This document shows, one piece after another, positions 59,735-64,000 of a DNA stretch of 64,000 bases. Under the pieces are notes generated by a model. It ran no database searches and was not told where the DNA came from. It worked only from the letters and a program-made list of their open reading frames with translations. The position numbers and the translations under genes were made by a program. This DNA comes from Spizellomyces punctatus DAOM BR117 (lineage: Eukaryota > Chytridiomycota > Chytridiomycetes > Spizellomycetales > Spizellomycetaceae), in assembly GCF_000182565.1 (NCBI RefSeq), contig NW_015971538.1:1484983-1548982 (forward strand), read 5' to 3'. Each line of letters opens with the position of its first letter. Position 1 is the stretch's first letter.

Positions 59735-60851
59735 ATGTCTCACAAGCCTCGGAGTATGCCCGTCGGGCAGCGCAATATTCTGCGTCCTAATGACTCGGCT
59801 TCTCTGTGGAACTGTACTCTATCTCCAGGTCGGATTCACAAGACCATTTTGTCATTCAAGTACGATATGTTATTGCTTATCCTTTTTCTTTGAAGGCTGG
59901 ACGCGGGAGGAGTCTGATATTCTTCGAAAAGCGCTGATGAGATTTGGGGTCGGGAACTGGAAGGACATTATGGAGTCTGGGTGCCTTCCAGGAAAGACGA
60001 ACGCACAGCTGAACTTGCAAACCCAGAGACTTTTGGGCCAGCAAAGCACGGCTGGTAAGTCACAGGGACGGCTTGTTTGATGCATTGAGTCCCAGAAAGT
60101 ATGCAATATGGATGTGTAACATCGCTCATCCTCATAACATAGAATTTCAGATGCTCCATATCGACCCTCTTGTCATTGGGGAAAAAAATGCACAAATACA
60201 AGGAGAGCATGTGAAGCGAAAAAATGGGTTCATTGTCAATTCAGGAGGTTCGTAGATTGAACCATGCGATATCCTTGACTCAGAATCTCTGACTATTGAA
60301 TGATAAAGGGAAATTGTCGCGGGAGGAGAAGTTGCGTAGAATAAAGGAAAACAAGGAAAAGTAAGTAGTGGACGGAGTCCAATCAAACCCCACCTGACCA
60401 GGGTCACTTATAATACCTTATAGGTATGAACTTCCGGAGGATGTATGGAGCAAGATAGACCTTCCCCGACGCGATGATGTAAGTTTTCACCTCTCCAGAA
60501 CTACCTTGAATGAGAACATTGATTTGCCCTGCTTGCCCTGCTCTCTGACTGATATGATCCTAGCCGGTAATACGTAGGTGTTTGATTGGCCCTTGCATAT
60601 TCATCGAGAAGTTTGAAGTATGACTGATCACATGTTCATAATGCGCAGTGCTTGAACAGAAAGAGCGACAGTTGGCAGAAATGCAGCAAGAGCTCATCAA
60701 GGTGCGGGAATGGATTCAGGATAGACGAACAGAAGTAACAAAAGATGCCAAAGCATTGTCGCTGGAGCTGGACTCCTTTGTCGAGAATGACGAGAATCTT
60801 GATATAATGGAAGAAACATCGAGAGGCAAGCGGATAAAACGATCACCATAA
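59735..60851 (+). CDS. SANT/Myb-domain protein of unknown function
   Basis: Protein of about 220 residues. Exon 1 (MSHKPRSMPVGQRN...LSP) splices (G|GC) to a single SANT/Myb repeat WTREESDILRKALMRFGVGNWKDI with CLPGKTNAQLNLQTQRLL as the recognition-helix region. Then follow LHIDPLVIGEKNA, KRKNGFIVNSGG, KLSREEKLRRIKENKEKYELP and a C-terminal coiled coil (LEQKERQLAEMQQELIKVREWIQ) with a basic end RGKRIKRSP. TAA at 60849-60851. A lone Myb repeat plus coiled coil suggests a chromatin or DNA-binding role, but no named family was recognised. It shares an 83-bp divergent promoter with the NOM1 gene, which suggests co-expression. Confidence 0.75.
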
Positions 60852-61014
60852 CTAGGATCCTGTACATAGAATAGCATACGTAGCAAAATGACGGTTTCCC
60901 AGAACTCTCCAACAAGCGTTGCGAGAACAGTGTGAAGAGGATTTTTATTACCATCCAGTCGCTAGATTTGTGTGGGGACGCTGTATGCTTTGTATGTCGG
61001 TCGCAATATGTCAT

Positions 61015-61596
61015 CTATACCCTCAGACGTTGCTCTTCCTCCAAAATTGATGCCACCCAATCTGCTGCCTCCCGGCCCGATTGAAGATCCCTAGTTCGTG
61101 TCCTGTAATCAAGCAACATCTGTAAGAACCAAATCCAATGAATTTTGCACAAGATCGACGTGACGATAAACCTTGCAGGAAGTTGGAAGAAGTCAAACTC
61201 CGTCTGCAAATCCCAGTAAAGACCAAACCTAGAAAGGGGTCAGTACTTAATTCAGCAGTGAAATAACAAGAGATGTACGAACCGGTCGAGTCGGTCAATA
61301 GACAGGTCCCGGACGAGATTCGCCTCGAGGTTCACCTGCACATGCGCGTGAGTTTGAGTCAGGTTGGCACTAGACCAAAGCGCCAGATCACAGGCCTCAC
61401 GCACCTTTTCTTGCGCAACCTTTGCGTAGTCAAAGAGCATATCCAGGACCTTCTCATCAACCTCAGCCTTTGTGTAGTGTTTTGGTGGGGCGATAGTTTT
61501 TTGGTATAGAGTTCTAGTAAAGGGAGACAGTGGAGCGACGAATGCTCGAGGAGAAATAGCAGCCACACGCATAGGAGCCGCAAAGAGCGAACGCAT
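61015..61596 (-). CDS. Mitochondrial acyl-carrier-protein-like protein lacking the active Ser
   Basis: Short protein with a mitochondrial presequence (MRSLFAAPMRVAAISPRAF) followed by an ACP-like fold. Helix 1 is YTKAEVDEKVLDMLFDYAKV, then after an intron VNLEANLVRDLSIDRLDR, where mitochondrial ACP has DLGLDSLDR; Arg (CGA) stands in place of the phosphopantetheine-carrying Ser. The next exon gives LYWDLQTEFDFFQLP (ACP EDEFxxEIP), and the last AADWVASILEEEQRLRV (ACP VDYI helix), TAG at 61015. Three introns keep the frame; the acceptor of the last one has more than one possibility (61120-61090). The fold assignment is by pattern. If right, it cannot carry acyl chains and may be a structural ACP relative, for example in complex I or with an LYR protein. 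Confidence 0.62.
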
Positions 61597-61762
61597 GTTG
61601 AAGTTCAGTGTGTAAGCGAGCCGGTGAATGTGGAGGTCAGTAGCAAATCTCGAACGAGAGTTGGTTTGGGGACATCAAGCACGAGTGTCATAGCAACACG
61701 CGACGTGCCCAAACTTCCAACGCAACTTTCACGCAGCTTGCCATTTTTTATTTAATGAGGCC

Positions 61763-63067
61763 ATGAGTAAGGAACGGTCGCCTACAATGGCGCAAGCTTT
61801 ATTGGTGCGTTCGGGATATCAAAGATGGTCAGTGTGTCTCTTTCATTTGATAACAATCAGTTGCCGTAGGCAGGCGGACTTGCTGGGACCGCTGTCGATG
61901 TTGCCCTCTTCCCTCTTGATACAATAAAGACTCGGCTGGTGGGTAATGTGCCTTTACCATTTGCTGAATGGACTGCACTGTGTTACCACGTTTTGAGAGT
62001 CATGACACTTTAAAGTACGCATTAGCAAACTAAGGGAGGTTTTTGGGCCTCAGGAGGATTTTCCGGAGTGTACTCTGGTCTATCGTCAGTAGTAATAGGA
62101 TCAGCACCGGGAGGTATGCGACGAGTCACCCTGTCCTGAATTTGATTACTATTATGATAATCGTAACTGTCCATCCTTACAGCTGCCGCTTTTTTTGTGA
62201 CTTATGAATATCTGAAACGGAAGCTGGCCAGTGCGCTGCCTGGGCGAAACCGCGAACCGTTGGTGCATATGATTGCTGCATCCGGTGGAGAAGTTGTAGG
62301 TCTACTTATTTTAGATCCGACATCTTTGCGGGGTTATGAATTTTTGAATCAGGCCGCATGCTTTATTCGCGTACCAACGGAAGTTGTCAAGCAGCGAATG
62401 CAAACTGGCCAGTATCGAAGTGTATCGCTAGCCTTGACATCTATAATGAAGTTGAATGGAATACGAGGTTTTTATCAAGGCTACTCAATGACAGTTTTTC
62501 GCGAAGTCTGTTTTCCTTTTCTGCTCCTTCATATATTCATTGTTTTCTGATCAATAACCTAACACCAGATTCCATTCACATGCATCCAATTTCCGCTATA
62601 TGAGCGATTTAAGGTTGGTCTTCAACGTCCGGCCGTCTGGTGCATATGTCTATACCCACTATTCCTACGAACAGAAAATATGGGCTGACTGGGAGGGTAG
62701 ACCAGTGTATCCGTGGGAGGCGGCCCTATTTGGGTCAGTTGCTGGAGGAATTGCGGCCGCGTTGACGACGCCTCTGGACGTTGTTAAGACGAGGATCATG
62801 CTCTCCACAAAGGTAACAAAACCAGGTGTATTTGTGAAAAGCTGTTTAACAAACTGACTGTTTTTTTAACAGAGAGGAGGCGCCGTTGGTATATTGGAGA
62901 CGTTTCGTGCAATTGTCGCAAAGGAGGGTGCGCGAACGCTTTTTTCTGGTGTCGGGCCGCGGGTTATATGGATATCGATCGGAGGTAGCATCTTCCTGGG
63001 CGTTTATGAAGCGGCGATGAACCTACTGGTGGATGGTAGACTGAGTGCTCATTCGTTCGACCTGTAG
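61763..63067 (+). CDS. SLC25A26: Mitochondrial S-adenosylmethionine carrier (SLC25A26/Pet8)
   Basis: Six-helix inner-membrane carrier exchanging SAM for S-adenosylhomocysteine. Exon 1 ([14 protein letters not shown]) splices to [23 protein letters not shown], the first PxD/E-x-K/R motif. Then [74 protein letters not shown] and [28 protein letters not shown]. The third repeat closes with [28 protein letters not shown], ending SAHSFDL, TAG at 63065-63067. FREIPF and [10 protein letters not shown] are SAM-carrier hallmarks. It is divergent from the ACP-like gene, another predicted mitochondrial protein, with about 166 bp between start codons. Confidence 0.93.
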
Positions 63068-63230
63068 TCGAATGCATAAGTGTAGAGCATGACATCAATT
63101 AGAGTGTACCATGTCCATAGTCCACCAGCCCTAATAGAGACAAGCTACACCGCAAATGTAGATAAACAAACTTCGAGTGTTTATTAAAATTGTCATGGAC
63201 AACGCTTCTAGACAAGTGTATACGATTTGC

Positions 63231-64000
63231 TTAAATGAGACCCTTCGCTACCGCTACCTCGGCATTCATGATACTGCTTCCTGCAGCGCCCAAGATGGTG
63301 TTGTGGGAGAGTAGCGAGAACTTAACATCGAAGATGTTGCACTTTCGTACCCGCCCAACCGCGACAGTGTTTCCATTTCCGATCATTATGTCCATTCGTG
63401 GCTGCGGTCGATCAGCCTCTTTCATCACAACGACCGCATGTTCAGGTGCCGATGGGACACCCAACTTCTGTGCATCCGATGTGTAGGATTGTAGGGCCTC
63501 GATGATCTGTTCGATCGATGGTGCTGGGCACTTTTGGAACTCCACCATGACGCTTTCCATATGTCCATCGATGACAGGGACACGGTTGCAGCTTGCCGAC
63601 ACCTTCATCTCTGGCAAATTTGAGAATCCAGTTAAATCTGCAGTGACCCCTCCGAGGATTTTGGAGCATTCGATTTCTATCTTCTCTTCTTCGCCGGATA
63701 TGTACGGCACAACATTACCCAGGATATCCAAACTCGGCACACCTGGATACCCAGCTCCGGAGATCGCTTGCATGGTAGTGACAACCACGCGAGAGAGTGG
63801 ACCAAAGGCATCTTGGAGAGCCTTCAATGGAACGACGAGACCAGTGGTGGAGCAGTTTGCGTTTGTGATGATGAAGCCTTTGCTCAGTCCGTGAACCTTG
63901 CGTTGATGTGCAATGACGTCAAAATGGGATGTATTAACGAGGGGAACAATGAGAGGAACAATAGGGTCCATGCGATAGTTCTTTGCATTTGAGAATACAG
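63231..64000 (-). CDS. HOM2: Aspartate-semialdehyde dehydrogenase, 5' end cut by window edge
   Basis: NADPH-dependent enzyme reducing aspartyl phosphate to aspartate semialdehyde, on the route to threonine, methionine and, by some fungi, lysine. The visible frame enters from the right edge with VFSNAKNYRMDPIVPLIVP. The catalytic Cys is in NANCSTTGLVVPL. Then TTMQAISGAGYPGVPSLD, NVVPYISGEEEKIEIE, SASCNRVPVIDGHMESVM (substrate-binding R and catalytic H region) and the C-terminal helix LGAAGSSIMNAEVAVAKGLI, stop at 63231. The NADP-binding N-terminal domain lies outside the window. The fungal/archaeal subtype is indicated by the compact NANCST and GHMESV motifs. Confidence 0.95.
   Translation of the reverse strand, partial: VFSNAKNYRMDPIVPLIVPLVNTSHFDVIAHQRKVHGLSKGFIITNANCSTTGLVVPLKALQDAFGPLSRVVVTTMQAISGAGYPGVPSLDILGNVVPYISGEEEKIEIECSKILGGVTADLTGFSNLPEMKVSASCNRVPVIDGHMESVMVEFQKCPAPSIEQIIEALQSYTSDAQKLGVPSAPEHAVVVMKEADRPQPRMDIMIGNGNTVAVGRVRKCNIFDVKFSLLSHNTILGAAGSSIMNAEVAVAKGLI

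Overview
The window is a gene-dense, intron-rich fungal chromosome segment carrying about 30 protein genes and two tRNA genes in 64 kb. Most introns are short (roughly 50-100 nt, GT..AG). Gene content points to a zoosporic (flagellated) fungus, most likely Chytridiomycota. Next to fungal-type housekeeping genes (SDH2, HSE1, ARB1, PRELI/Ups, mitochondrial carrier, aspartate-semialdehyde dehydrogenase) there are five orthologues of motile-cilium or basal-body proteins that non-flagellated fungi lack or lose: TTC29, CCDC40, SPAG8, SSX2IP/ADIP and Fused/STK36. DONSON and CSN8, which are missing from the model yeasts, are also present. The lineage call is an inference from gene content; no marker was searched.

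Layout. 1-10.4 kb: RBM39-like splicing factor (cut by the window edge), TTC29, an orphan coiled-coil protein, SDH2, LSM4, WDR82/Swd2. 10.4-14.1 kb: intergenic stretch, PRELI-domain lipid-transfer protein, ABC-F ATPase ARB1. 14.8-22.6 kb: CCDC40, an orphan Q-rich coiled-coil protein, mitochondrial uS9, SPAG8. 22.9-32.2 kb: Sds3/BRMS1-like protein, DONSON, ESF2/ABT1, a universal stress protein. 32.5-42.7 kb: SSX2IP, eIF3d, HSE1, mitochondrial methionyl-tRNA synthetase, CSN8. 42.8-54.3 kb: two identical tRNA-Glu(UUC) genes, Golgi pH regulator, proteasome alpha-3/PSMA4, STK36, SEH1, ribosomal protein uL24. 54.3-56.5 kb: a stretch with promoter-like motifs and exon-like pieces but no recognisable gene. 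56.5-64 kb: NOM1/SGD1, a SANT-domain protein of unknown role, an acyl-carrier-protein-like protein lacking the phosphopantetheine serine, the mitochondrial SAM carrier, and aspartate-semialdehyde dehydrogenase (cut by the window edge).

There are no operons. Genes alternate strands and many pairs share short divergent promoters (83 bp for NOM1/SANT, about 170 bp for ESF2/USP and for ACP-like/SAM carrier, about 190 bp for LSM4/WDR82). No transposon, CRISPR array, plasmid-like or viral element was recognised. The most interesting items are the cluster of ciliary genes, the serine-less ACP-like protein, the compact SPAG8, an Ala-to-Phe change beside an iron-sulfur ligand of SDH2, the DONSON orthologue, and the unresolved 54.3-56.5 kb block.
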